Below, piece by piece: positions 53,110-63,692 of a DNA stretch of 64,000 nucleotides. The notes under the pieces are model-generated. The model did no database searches. It was not told the DNA's origin and saw nothing but the letters and a program-made list of their open reading frames with translations. The DNA lies in NCBI GenBank assembly GCA_949825045.1, contig OX463827.1:4300501-4364500 (forward strand). Direction: 5' to 3'. The stretch comes from Argyresthia goedartella (lineage: Eukaryota > Arthropoda > Insecta > Lepidoptera > Argyresthiidae). How positions within the stretch are numbered: the stretch's first letter is position 1; each line of letters opens with the position of its first letter. The translations under genes were made by a program, and so were the position numbers.

Positions 53110-53860
53110 GGTAAGCACCATTTGTTTTTATGCATGAGCTCTTTAGTAAACAGAGATGCCTCGATCACATTTCACGATATTCCGAAAGCACCACTAGATG
53201 TACGTTACCAACTTCAGTTGTCGACACTAGATTGAACACAAATACTGTTAGACATTCGCCCATAGGCGGTGTTCCTCGCTGTGGGCCTATTAGACAGCTG
53301 GAAACCTGGCTCACCGCCGTATAGGAGTCTAACTGACGGCGATGCACCGTGGTTGCTTACCTGACGGGGTCTTCCGTAGCCCTACGACCTGGCTTCCGAT
53401 GACCGACGAGTCTCCGGCGCACCTGAGATAACTTCCAGCTTTACTGCTCCAAGCCAATCTTGGGGTCACCGTTAGGTCAATCTATGTCCGTTCCTTATTC
53501 TAATTATGCGTGGGTATTTTCCAGCGAAATACACGAATCTCACGCTGCTTTCCACGGCTAACCATCTCGGTGAGCACCTTAAACCTTCACTAATATGAGG
53601 CGCGGAAAACCATTTGGCTTTACCCGAAATATTGTTCAAAACACTTCAAACGGTCGCTGGGCCAAATCTCGGTCAACAAAATATCGCTTTTTGCGAAATT
53701 CCAACATGTTAGAAGCTCATTTTTCTCGTCCGTCAAAAGTGACATTTTCAACCGTTCATATACAGAAAACGAAGTGTGCTTTCCGATTTATACTAATTGT
53801 GACAAAACCGCAAAAAAGCATCGTTCGGTTTTAAACAAATTCATAACACAGATTTCGCTA
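53110..53860 (+). repeat. Repeat family D, copy 1
   Basis: Matches 62922-63692 in order: 'tgtgggcctattag', 'accgtggttgcttacc', 'tgctccaagccaatcttggg', 'gaccgacgag', and the end 'aaaccgcaaaaaagc...gttcggttttaaac'. Short open frames within have no domain. The 5' boundary is approximate. Confidence 0.55.
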
Positions 53861-54411
53861 CAAACTCGGTGAAATTCTGACATAATTTCTCAAAATTCTT
53901 CTTCTTTTTCTTCTTCTTGTTCTTCCTTTTTTTTGGCGTGCTAAGCTCTTTTCATGTTTATTTTGCTAGTATCAAGTGTATTTGAAAGATTACAATTTGG
54001 GCAATGAAGTGAATGAAAGAAGAAATGAATGAAATAAGCGGGAAAGAAGGTTGATACTGAATTCAAGGAATAGAACATATACTAACTCATATAAAATAAT
54101 AAAAAATACCATCCACAAAAGCCTTTTCAAAATACATTTAAACAACAATCAAAAACTATAATGTGTGTGTTGTGTGTGTTTTCTTTATTGTTTCTTAACC
54201 CCTCGATAATTATTGTTATTTCGTGTCACTTAATGGAAAAATATTAATTACGGAGTTATATCGTTACAATGTTCCAGTCTAAATATAGTAGTTAGAATCA
54301 GTTTTGCATATAATTTCTGAATTAATTAAACATATAAAACACAATATTTTCCTTACTGCCTAAAAAGCAAATAAATTCCTCTACCCTATCCACGCACGCT
54401 AAACAGTTCAT
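53861..54411. other. AT-rich intergenic; TTC and TG tracts
   Basis: (TTC)n-like tract at 53898-53930 and (TG)n at 54162-54180. No gene. It may include the far end of the Tc1-like element, whose terminal repeat I could not identify. Confidence 0.45.
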
Positions 54412-55231
54412 CTACCAATTAGCAGTGTCTTTTCTGCTCTCAAAAGCTTTTATCTGAAGTGGCATTGACGCCACCAGCTCTGCACACTCTTCAGGGACGA
54501 TGGAATCCAAAACTGCCGGAAAATCATTTTCAGATCTTGATGGATATTTCCATAATATTTTCTTCATTTCCCACCATAAAGTTTCGATCGGGGACAAGTC
54601 TGGGCTGTTTAGCGGCCAAATTATCGTAGGAACGTGTTTAGAATTAAGCTATGAATTCGTTGTCCTTGCAGTATGACATTAAACCCCATCTTGTTTAAAA
54701 CATCATTAAAACTTGATGTTGTAAACTCTGAATGTCCGTTTCTAAATTCCTGGTACTTTGTGGCATTAACATTTCCCTTGACAAAATGCAGCCTACTCAA
54801 ACCCTGGGCTGACATGCAACCATTACTGATGTTGGTAACTTCACTTTTCGCTTGATGCATTCCTTATGATAGGCCTCACTTTTATTTATGATGATCTTTT
54901 TTCATTCATCAACAACAGTTACCCCTAATTTCGATTCGATTTGCAGGGCAGTCAATAAAGGCTTTTCTTTTCTCTGTCAAACCACACCCGATCCTCTTGA
55001 GGACTCTCTTGAAAGTGTCGACATGTTGGATCATGTCCACTCGTTGCACAGTGGGTTTTCCTGCTCGAGTATGACGATTTTTGTTTAACATTTTCTTCAG
55101 AACCCGGTTCTCTGCGTCACTTGTGATGTGGGGACAGCCGGTCTTCTTCAAACATGCTTCTGATTTGTTTTGTTTATAGTGCTGGATGATTGAATGGATA
55201 GTTAACCTTGATAGTAACAATTCTTTGGATA

Positions 55232-55421
55232 TGTAGGGACATGCTTATGTCAGCAATATGTAACAGTGGTAGCGAGTGCGCTCTGCTTGCGAGTTAGTCG
55301 TTCCGTAATCGCGTTCTAAGTAACTTGTCTCTTCTGTGTTATCCCAGGTGTACCGTGTAAAGCTGAACTGTAATAAAGGATCTATACTAAAGACTAAGTG
55401 AATATTATTGACACTCCTAAA
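55232..55421 (+). repeat. Gypsy 5' LTR
   Basis: 190 bases from 'tgtagggacatgcttatg' to 'attgacactcctaaa'. The end is AA rather than the usual CA. 'aataaagg' at about 55372 could serve as the polyadenylation signal in the 3' copy. Confidence 0.93.
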
Positions 55422-55422
55422 T

Positions 55423-55435
55423 TGGTGACCCCGAC
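55423..55435 (+). promoter_or_regulatory. Gypsy primer binding site, tRNA-Trp type
   Basis: 'tggtgaccccgac', two bases inside the 5' LTR end, is complementary to the last 13 bases of eukaryotic tRNA-Trp (...gtcggggtcaCCA). Confidence 0.8.
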
Positions 55436-55552
55436 TCTTTTTTTTTCTGGAAATCAGTGCAGTGACAAGTGTATACCTACCTACGAACGAGCGGCGACCG
55501 GACGACTCCCGGCTAAGTAACCACGACTTGGCCGGAGTTTCAACGTGGAACA

Positions 55553-56401
55553 ATGAGTAAGGGAGCGGGCCAAGACAAGGCTGGAGCCGCCGCCGGACCC
55601 AGCAAAGAAGAGCAACCATCTGAAATGGCGTCAATTTCGGTGTCGGCGAGAATCCCTGAATTCTGGCAGGAACAGCCGCGTTTATGGTTCGCGCAGTTCG
55701 AGGCGATAGTCAGCCCCCAGAAACAAGGTGACGAATATAAATACCAACTGGCAGTGTCAAAGTTAAGTAGGGATGCATTACAACAGTGCTCAGACATACT
55801 TTATACACCACCAGCAGAAGGGAAATATAATTCACTCAAAGAGAGGCTTCTCAAGGTGTACGAAGAGTCTCCAGAACGACAATTTCAGCGTCTGGTCGGT
55901 GAAATGGATTTGGGATCACAGAAACCCACGCAGCTGCTACGAAAAATGATGACTTTAGCAAGGAACTGCCAAGCGAGTGATGAAACAGTTCATAGATTAT
56001 GGATGGCACGACTACCGACGCCTGTAAGAGCGGTGTTGACAGCGAGTCAAGATCAGACATTGGAGAACCTGGGGACAATTGCAGATAAGGTAGTGGAAAA
56101 CATAACGAGTGTGAACGAGGTAGCGTCGGTAAGCAGCGGTGCAGCAAACTTCGCGATGCAAGAGATGATGACAGCTATGAACAAATTGGTCCTGGAGGTA
56201 GCTTCTCTGCGCGGCGAGATACGTGGCAGGTCACAAGCAAGGTACCAGAGTAGGGGCAGATCAGCGTCAAGGGGCAGATCGCCATCACCTAACAGAACTC
56301 CAGAGAGTCCGGACTGGCTCTGTCGGTACCATTTCCGATTTAGATCAAGAGCGACTAGATGTGAGAAACCCTGCGCATGGAAACAACCGGCGGAAAACTA
56401 G
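55553..56401 (+). CDS. Gypsy gag
   Basis: Structural polyprotein of 282 residues that would form the particle and bind RNA. Residues 30-190 are a retrotransposon capsid region ('IPEFWQEQPRLWFAQFEAIV', 'ERLLKVYEESPERQFQRL', 'RLPTPVRAVL'). An Arg/Ser-rich stretch (about 222-250, 'RSQARYQSRGRSASRGR') leads to 'LCRYHFRFRSRATRCEKPCAW', a C-x2-H-x9-C-x3-C finger instead of the usual CCHC knuckle. ATG at 55553 is 130 bases from the LTR. The last 25 bases overlap pol. The frame is intact. Confidence 0.9.
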   Translation: MSKGAGQDKAGAAAGPSKEEQPSEMASISVSARIPEFWQEQPRLWFAQFEAIVSPQKQGDEYKYQLAVSKLSRDALQQCSDILYTPPAEGKYNSLKERLLKVYEESPERQFQRLVGEMDLGSQKPTQLLRKMMTLARNCQASDETVHRLWMARLPTPVRAVLTASQDQTLENLGTIADKVVENITSVNEVASVSSGAANFAMQEMMTAMNKLVLEVASLRGEIRGRSQARYQSRGRSASRGRSPSPNRTPESPDWLCRYHFRFRSRATRCEKPCAWKQPAEN

Positions 56402-57935
56402 AAGCAACGGCCTCAGGAGACGTAGGAAATACCGTGCTGCGAGAAAATCGTCTCTGTGTGTACGATCGTAAAAACGCGTTGCGGTGGTTAGTGGATACTG
56501 GTGCGAACATTTCAGTTATTCCAAAATCAAAAGTGAACAAACATTTGCGACGTGGAAATGTATCTTATAAACTATATGCGGCAAACGGTTCGGAGATACA
56601 AACCTACGGAACTGTGACTTTAGAATTAAATTTAAGATTAAGAAGAGCATTGAAATGGGTGTTTGTAATTGCCAATGTAAGCAAACCAATCTTGGGAGCA
56701 GATTTTTTAGAGCATTATAAGTTGTTAGTTGATGTAAGTGGGAAATGTTTGCGAGATAAAATTACTGACTTAAAAACAATAGGAATTTTGGTTGATGATG
56801 GGGCTACTACAGTGAGCACTTTCGATGGCGGAAACCCCTGTAGCGAAATTTTGGCTAGATACCCAGACATAACCAGGCCTTTTAACCTGAAATATGATAC
56901 TAAACACGGGGTACACCATTACATTGATACAAAGGGCCCACCTGTTCATGCAAAGGCGAGACGTTTACCCCCAGATAGGTATGACAAGGTCAGGGAGGAA
57001 TTTAGGAATATGCAAGAATTAGGTATTTGCCGTCCATCGAAGAGCGAATGGGCAAGCCCGCTTCACGTTGTGCCCAAGAAAGATGGGCAAATCCGACCCT
57101 GTGGTGACTACAGGCAGCTGAACGCGGCGACCAAGCCGGACCGTTACCCCATCCCAAGACTGCAGGACTTCACATATGGACTTTCAGGTAAGAAACTTTT
57201 TTCGCATATTGATGCAAATAAGGCATTCCATAACATCCCAATCAATCCTCAGGACGTCGAAAAAACCGCAATAATTACCCCATTTGGGCTATTCGAGTTT
57301 CCCAGAATGACGTTTGGCCTATGTAACGCAGCCCAGACGTATCAAAGGTTCATGAACGACGTAGTATTAAAAGGCATAGAACAGATTAGGTGCGAGGCTA
57401 CCAGGGAATCGAGTACCGAAAAATCGAACCTATTCTGTTATATTGATGACGTCATTATATCGAGTCATTGTGTGGAATGCCATAAGAAACACCTTGATGT
57501 GGTTTGCCAAAGGTATAGTGAGTGCGGGCTAACCATCAATATGGCAAAGTGTGAATTTGCAAAAGATAAAGTAGAATTCCTTGGCTATGAGGTATCGGCG
57601 GAGGGTATCACACCCCTCCAAAGTAAAGTGGAGGCCATCATGAATTTTCCTCGTCCACAAACAGTAGAACAACTGAGAAGATTCTTAGGGATGATTAATT
57701 TTTACAGATCTCATCTGCCCAGAGCCGTGGAACAACAGCAGGAACTGAACAAGTTTCTGCACAACACTAAGAAAAGAGATAAGACCAGAATAACGTGGAC
57801 GGAGGAGGCGAGTAAAGCATTTGAACAATGTAAGGTGAGCCTTAGAAATGCTATTACCCTAGCTCATCCATTGGAAGGCGTTCCTTTAGCACTGATGTCT
57901 GATGCGTCTGACTGTGTATCGGCGGAGTACTACAG
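56377..57935 (+). pseudogene. Gypsy pol, first part: protease, reverse transcriptase, start of RNaseH
   Basis: In the -1 frame relative to gag and overlapping it by 25 bases, as expected for ribosomal frameshifting. Protease 'WLVDTGANISVIPKS' (residue about 35) with 'ILGADFLEHY'; reverse transcriptase 'SEWASPLHVVPKKDGQIRPC', 'FPRMTFGLCNAAQTYQRFMN' and active site 'CYIDDVIIS' (about 354, with Ile in place of the commoner Val or Ala); then 'FLGMINFYRSHLP'. RNaseH begins 'LALMSDASD', but about 57928 one base is missing and the original frame ends at 57966. The next frame carries the rest. Confidence 0.9.
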
Positions 57936-59633
57936 CAGTGGGATGGTAAGTCGTGGAGACCGTTAGGATTTTACTCAAAGAAACTTTCCGGTACTCAGAC
58001 TAAATATAGTACCTATGACAGGGAACTTTTAGCAATATACTTATCAATCGAACATTTCCAGAACATGATCGAAGGCCGACCATTGATAATCTTCACGGAC
58101 CATAAGCCGCTATCATTCGCATTTACAAAGCCCGACAACGGCAAGGAATTAGCTAGAAGAATTAGACAATTAGCATACATAAGTGAGTTCTCAACAGATA
58201 TACGACATATAAAAGGCGACCTAAACATTGTAGCTGACGCCTTGTCCCGTGTAGAAACAATAGAATGTCCCACTGTGTTCGATTTCGCAGACCTAGCAAG
58301 AGCGCAGGAAGCCGATACTCAGATTACATTACTGCTAAATGAAGCGAGCGATAAAAATAGTTATGAATTGAAACAATGTAGCATGCCCAACTCAGACAGC
58401 AAGATTTTTTGTGAAGTAACTCAGAAAAATATTAGACCATACGTCCCGGAAAATATGAGGAAACAAGTTTTTGATGCGATTCATGGCATCAGCCACCCAG
58501 GTATTAGGACAACAAGGAGAATGGTAGCTAAGAGGTACTTTTGGCCAGGTATGAATAAGGATGTAGGCCTTTGGGCCAAAACTTGTATCGCCTGTCAGCG
58601 AGCCAAAGTAGTGCGTCATACCAGCTCCGGGATAGGACAATTTGAGAAGAAAGAACGTTTCGAACATATTCACGTCGATATAGTTGGCCCGCTACGGACA
58701 ACTCAGGAAGGGTACAGGTATGTATTGACAGTTATAGACAGATTCACCAGGTGGCCTGAGGCTTTCCCACTGAAAACAATAACGGCAGATATAGTTGCAA
58801 AAACGCTATACGAGGGCTGGATTTGTCGATTTGGAAATTGCAGGGTAATAACCACAGACAAAGGCCGGCAATTCGAGAGTGATTTGTTCACAAAACTGAT
58901 GCATATGTTAGGGGTAAGTAGAATCAGAACAACCCCATACCACCCCGAGAGCAACGGCATGATAGAACGCTGGCACCGTAGCCTTAAGGCGGCGTTAATG
59001 GCAAGGTTATCGCAGACCTCGTGGGTGGACGAACTTCCAACGATCCTGCTTGGGTTGAGAACAGCCATTCGTAGTGATTCAGGGATAAGTGCCGCAGAAC
59101 TGGTATATGGACAGACAATCACTTTACCAGGTGAAATGTATGTACAGAGTCCTCAGAGATCGTTAGATGAACATGAATACTTGGAAACACTGCGTAAGTC
59201 AATTGCACAGAATAGGCCCCAGCCCAGTTCACACTCGAATTCTAGAACCGTGTTTGTTCATCCGGACCTGAAATTATGTGAGTATGTATTTATTAGAAAT
59301 GACGCCGTACGCAAGCCTTTACAGCCACCGTATGACGGACCGTACAAAATAGTAAGTAGAACAGACAAATATTATTCGATACAGTTGCCCAACAGAATCA
59401 CGCAAGTTTCTATAGACAGGCTTAAACCAGCGTATTTAATTAGGGAAGACGAAGATACATTAGGCAGAAACCCAAGGGTAGCATTGAGAGTTAGGGGACA
59501 AACAAACCAACAGACAATAGACATGCCACCCCCCTTTTCAAATTTCGAGCCAGCGGCAGATTTAGTACCCGCCAGCGAAAAGTGCACACGTAGCGGCCGC
59601 GTCGTCAAGCGACCCGTGCGCTTCATTAATTGA
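57932..59633 (+). pseudogene. Gypsy pol, second part: RNaseH and integrase
   Basis: Continues RNaseH ('LQQWDGKSWRPLGFYSKKLS', 'IFTDHKPLSFAF', 'HIKGDLNIVADALSR') and then integrase: His/Cys finger 'HGISHPGIRTTRRMV' and 'CIACQRAK', catalytic Asp in 'HVDIVGPL', Asp in 'ITTDKGRQFES' and Glu in 'HPESNGMIERWHRSLK'. The C-terminal part has 'PPYDGPYKIVSRTDKYYSIQ' and ends 'KRPVRFIN'. All catalytic residues are present. From 58065 the frame starts with Met, but the true protein would be made as part of pol. Without the missing base near 57928 the whole of pol would be open. Confidence 0.9.
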
Positions 59634-59894
59634 GCACACGCAATAGGTATAAGTTTTGAATAGAAAATAATATAGTTTAAATACGGATTTTGTCAGATGT
59701 TAAATGACGGATGTTGTTGTAAGAAAAATGTTTACCTCAGCGGTCAGCACCATTAATTAGAATAGTCAATAGTTTAAATATAGCTGTGCGAGAGTAAATC
59801 GTCATTATTACCGCAATATTGATAAGAGTTACTTATCGGGCCCATAGCGCATCAATTGTATCGAGTTAACAAAATTGCTATTTTTTGGAACACA
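59634..59894 (+). other. Gypsy pol-ORF3 spacer
   Basis: 261 AT-rich bases. If ORF3 is expressed from a spliced RNA an acceptor should lie here; none stands out. Confidence 0.5.
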
Positions 59895-60128
59895 ATGGGT
59901 GGAAATCAAAGCAAGCACGAGGAAATACTCATTGCGCAAAACGGAGCTAATAACGCGAGTCCGCGCATCACAGAGGTAGAAACAAAAGTTAATAGTAATT
60001 TTGTGATGTTGATGGTGCTGACAGTGGCTGTAGTGCTTATGTATTTGTATGTGGCCTTCAGACTTTACAAGAATCATCTAAGAAAATTGTTTAGAAAGGA
60101 CATGAATGCAGCATCCCAAAGTGTGTAG
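59895..60128 (+). CDS. Gypsy small ORF3: putative myristoylated single-pass membrane protein
   Basis: 77 residues. ATG 59895 has a good context ('cacaATGG'); the frame is open 13 codons further up but without another ATG. The N-terminus 'MGGNQSKHEE' is a textbook N-myristoylation signal (Gly2, Ser6, Lys7). A polar stretch of about 25 residues follows, then one hydrophobic segment 'FVMLMVLTVAVVLMYLYVAF' (residues 36-55) and a short basic tail ('RLYKNHLRKLFRK'). It lies between pol and the 3' LTR, the position of env in other LTR elements, but is far too small for an envelope. Membrane location is predicted; its role is unknown. I do not recognise the family. Confidence 0.65.
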   Translation: MGGNQSKHEEILIAQNGANNASPRITEVETKVNSNFVMLMVLTVAVVLMYLYVAFRLYKNHLRKLFRKDMNAASQSV

Positions 60129-60893
60129 CGATTACGAAGTAGTCTCGTAAGTTTTTTTTTTCTATTGATTGTATTTGCAAAGTATTGTATTGTATTGTAT
60201 TGCAATGTATTGAATTTCAAGTCGGGCATTGAAACACATGTACCGCATATGTATGTATCGTTGGCTTGGGGACACAAAAATGAATAGGTGTACGTTTATT
60301 TTTGTGTCACACAAGTTAATATGGAATGTACTAAAGTATTTTATGTTAGACTTAAGTGGGTTATCCTCAGTTCAGTTTTGTATAACTACAGTATTTCGTC
60401 CCAAGTAAGTTTGATAACGTATTGATTGATATACAACTTATGTGTAATTGTTGGAATGAGTATCAACGTAGGACTTTCGTGGGATTGTGTACTTAGTATG
60501 ACGCCAAGGAGGTACTCATTCCAACAAGTTTTAACTAACGTATTTAATTGCAAGTGTAATTTCTAATCTTTGAATTAGAAAGGAATACATGTAGACAATG
60601 TTTTGTTAAACGGATGTAGGCATAAGCATTGTTATAAATAACTAATGAAACACGATATATATTAACAGAAGGTATATTTCATCATTCAGAATCAGAATAC
60701 AGTTTTGCATTAGTGTTTATCATTGCAGCGTTGCTCAGAACTTAGAGTCAGCAGAATCATTACAGATAGTATCAGGTATTTTTGCATTGTATTGGACGTT
60801 TCAAAGTACAGTCAGTCAAGTAAGTTTTTGCATAATGTTTTGTAATTGTTAAAAATTTCAAGTAAAATTTTTGTTTTTTAAGAGGGGGATGAG
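60129..60893 (+). other. Gypsy 3' non-coding region with polypurine tract
   Basis: 765 bases without a coding frame. (TATTG)n-type microsatellite at 60181-60212. 'aagagggggatgag' at 60880-60893 directly before the 3' LTR is a convincing polypurine tract for plus-strand priming. Confidence 0.7.
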
Positions 60894-61083
60894 TGTAGGG
60901 ACATGCTTATGTCAGCAATATGTAACAGTGGTAGCGAGTGCGCTCTGCTTGCGAGTTAGTCGTTCCGTAATCGCGTTCTAAGTAACTTGTCTCTTCTGTG
61001 TTATCCCAGGTGTACCGTGTAAAGCTGAACTGTAATAAAGGATCTATACTAAAGACTAAGTGAATATTATTGACACTCCTAAA
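60894..61083 (+). repeat. Gypsy 3' LTR
   Basis: 190 bases, no difference from the 5' LTR seen by eye. Followed by GATA. Confidence 0.93.
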
Positions 61084-61151
61084 GATATTTGGTATGTTGA
61101 CTTCCCTTTATTAGTTTTAAATATTATGATTTTGACCCATGGTTGAAGCAT

Positions 61152-61829
61152 AGTTAACAGTCATCAGTTTATTCTTCCTTATTATACCACCTGTCAGTGA
61201 AACTGATGACAGGTTTTATTTAGTTTCAAATCTTGAGCACAAATCCTTTCCTACACCGATTTTCGGACTTTGGTTTAAACTGAGGTTTAACTCAACAAAG
61301 ATGAACTTTTTTGCATCCATTAGGATGTACATGAACTATTTGGCTTGCACCGAGACTGGTTAAATCGAGGATAGAATAAACCAAAAGATAGAATAAAGGT
61401 AGATAGATAAAATAAACTGTGTTATAACATGATATGTTTTATATCATAATTCTACTTAAATAATATTTCTTTTGCTTAATAATCTTGTTACTCAATGTAT
61501 ATGACTAGACGAAGTATTCTGCATTTGGGCTCGTATAACATTCTGAATTTACTTAATTCTCATGTTCTTTCGGCCATTCATTCAGTAATTTCCAGCACCA
61601 TGAAATGTGACATTTTATTTATCCGCCATTGTTGTATAGATAGCTCAACTCGTCAAACAGTGAAGGGTATGTTTTTGCGGACTTGAGAGGCCTTATCTAC
61701 TAAAAGCATATAACACACCAATAGCGGAACTTAAAATTTCTCCTTCAGCTTGCTCTCAGGGGAATAGGAACTCAAAGGTTAAAAAAAACATAGCCGATGT
61801 TTAACAAATGTCTGAAGCGTGGAAAGTCA
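61152..61829. other. Tc1-like element flank and intergenic DNA
   Basis: A small palindrome 'cctgtcagtgaaactgatgacagg' (61191-61214) may belong to the Tc1-like element's end, but the matching end was not found. No gene. Confidence 0.4.
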
Positions 61830-61960
61830 AAGTCAAAATTTCTTTACTACTGTAGATATTTACATTTACTAAGTAAACGTAATCTTTTGCCCCTTCTCTA
61901 CATAAGACCACTGTGGGAAGAAACTCCTACAGATTGATTTTAGATCTTGTTTCGGACTTT

Positions 61961-62430
61961 TGTTGCAGCAGCTCTTATAAAGATGGAAAATCAGTCAGGA
62001 GAATAAAATAGGTGTATTTCACGTATTTACAATTCGACAGATGAAAAAAGTAAAGAATAGATGTATAAAAACTAAAAGCCTACTTTCCGACATGCCACGG
62101 GGCGTTGAAAGCTCGCTTTCAACCATCTTGCCGTAGTAGCAAGAGACAGATCTTACTTAAGAATCTTCTCGCTACTATACTCCTCCGGCCCTCCTTACGT
62201 CCGCCACTCGACTGATCCCATCAGGACCCGGGTATATGGCGAAGATTCTGCCGAGCTTCCATTGAAGTGGCTTCCATCCGTTTCGAAGGACGATTTTTGG
62301 ACTGTGCAGCTCTTATAAAGATGGAAAATCAGTTAGGAGAATAAATTTGGTGTATTTCACGTATTTACAATTTGACAGATGAAAGAAAGTGAAGAAAAAA
62401 GGTATAAAAACTAACAGCCTATTTCCGACA
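61961..62430 (-). mobile_element. Internally deleted BEL/Pao miniature
   Basis: Two direct repeats of about 130 bases (61961-62092 and 62303-62430; both 'gcagctcttataaagatgg ... ttccgaca') look like LTRs with TG...CA-type ends. The 210 bases between them, on the minus strand, encode 'QWKLGRIFAIYPGPDGISRV' followed by 'ADVRRAGG', the tail of a BEL/Pao integrase. Everything from the primer site to integrase is gone. It is unrelated at the LTR level to the BEL at 42513-49962. Confidence 0.7.
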
Positions 62431-62921
62431 GATTTCTTTAAATAATTACAAAATTATTAACAGCAGTGCTGAGTTAGATTTATATAATCTTGAACATTGT
62501 AACATCTCTTTTTTTACAAAGACACTTTAATAGGGCTTTTAGATTGCTCATACGGTAATTTCAAAATTTCCAGAGGTAGTAAAGAATGCACTGACCCTTG
62601 AAAAAAAATCTAATTTTCGCGATTCCAAACCGATAGCTTGTGATTATTTCTTAGGTTCACATTACAGCTATCGCTAAATTTGGAATTTTGTAAGGTTTAT
62701 GCGTACATATACTTATATTTTCGAAAGTAAATTGACAAGCTACAGTAAGTATGTAAATTTCTTTAGAAAGCTCTCTTAGGGAGTCTGTGCGTTTTAAATT
62801 ATAAATTGCTCAAATAGGTTTTTTTCTTTTATATAAAAATTCCTTTTCCCCACAACCAGATTTCATAGAACATATCACAATGAAAGTTACTAAAATAGAC
62901 CTGACTAGCTATTAAAGGACT

Positions 62922-63692
62922 TCTCAGGGCGGGTCTCCTTAGCGGGCCCATAAGACTTTGAAGATCTAATTACTCGCCGTGAGAGTTATTTAACGACGTC
63001 GATATACCGTGCACTTTGTCCTCACCCTAGACCTCTGATCTGGCTCCAATGCGACGAGGCCAGGTAAGCCTGGCAATCTTCTTGCTTCACTGCTCAAGCC
63101 AAACTTGAGATTACCGCCAGATCAAGTGTTATTTCTCTACTTAATTCTAAACGCACGGACCTCCTAGCGACGTTTCCAACACACGTGCGACCGTTTAGAT
63201 AAACCACAGAGTAATCACACTAAACATCCTGGGGCTGACACCCTTTCAATATACGAGGGTGGATACCTTCAGGTTATATTCAAGTACACTCGAGGGTCTG
63301 CAAGCTATTCTTCGCGAAGCTGCACTTCGGCCGACCACGGCAATGACATTCAGCAAACAAACTCGCGGTTGGATGGCAACATCCCTATCTAGCTATCGGT
63401 TCAAAACGAAGGAAGACTTCACAAACTTAGGCGTGGCACAAATATTCTTCAATTCGCTGCGAGGTTGTTCATCAGCTAGCAAAACTCGCGGTTGGAAGAC
63501 CGGTTTCTTATAAACTTCCGTATTCCTAGGCGGGAAAGCCCTCGTGATCATTCACGGCAATTTTACAACAGGCTCGCGATCGATATTTTTTCGACTCACA
63601 CGTGTAACTGACGGTCGGAAATTACATTTTTTTTATCACAGACCCAAACGTAGGGCGAAACCGCAAATAGGCCCGTTTGGTTCTAAACACTA
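62922..63692 (+). repeat. Repeat family D, copy 2, inserted in LINE A
   Basis: About 770 bases bounded by 'ctagctat' on each side (62913-62920 and about 63693-63700), within a LINE A copy, so an 8- to 9-base target duplication. Shares its order of blocks with 53110-53860. It contains direct repeats of 'aaactcgcggttgga' (63359 and 63481). No transposase; terminal inverted repeats are not obvious. Confidence 0.6.

Larger units (their letters stand above)
55232..61083 (+). mobile_element. Gypsy-type LTR retrotransposon (CsRn1-like) inserted in Tc1
   Basis: 5.85 kb with 190-base LTRs that look identical, flanked by GATA on both sides (55228-55231 and 61084-61087). It contains a tRNA-Trp-like primer site, gag with a CHCC finger, pol in the -1 frame, a small third ORF and a purine-rich tract next to the 3' LTR. 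The gag finger type and the tRNA-Trp primer are features of the CsRn1 clade as I know it. Very recent, yet pol carries one frame break. Confidence 0.93.
54412..61151 (-). pseudogene. Tc1-like transposase, decayed and split by the Gypsy element
   Basis: On the minus strand the N-terminus starts at ATG 61149-61151 ('MLQPWVKIII') and continues 'NKGKSTYQISKELL' up to the Gypsy insertion at 61084. It resumes at 55231 with 'SRLTIHSIIQHYKQ' (a helix-turn-helix), then 'ITSDAENRVLKKMLNKN', a second DNA-binding helix region. Downstream of about 54909 it is broken into frames; the last piece (54412-54597) is the catalytic C-terminus 'MSPIETLWWEMKKIL', where Glu is the third acid of the DDE triad. Reading across the GATA duplication restores one frame, which shows where Gypsy landed. 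Confidence 0.8.

Noticed and set aside
54909..55220. Independent host gene with a helix-turn-helix
   Set aside because: Continues into the Tc1-like N-terminus on the far side of the Gypsy insertion; it is part of a decayed transposase.
58703..59122. 139-codon minus-strand open frame
   Set aside because: Antisense shadow of the Gypsy integrase.
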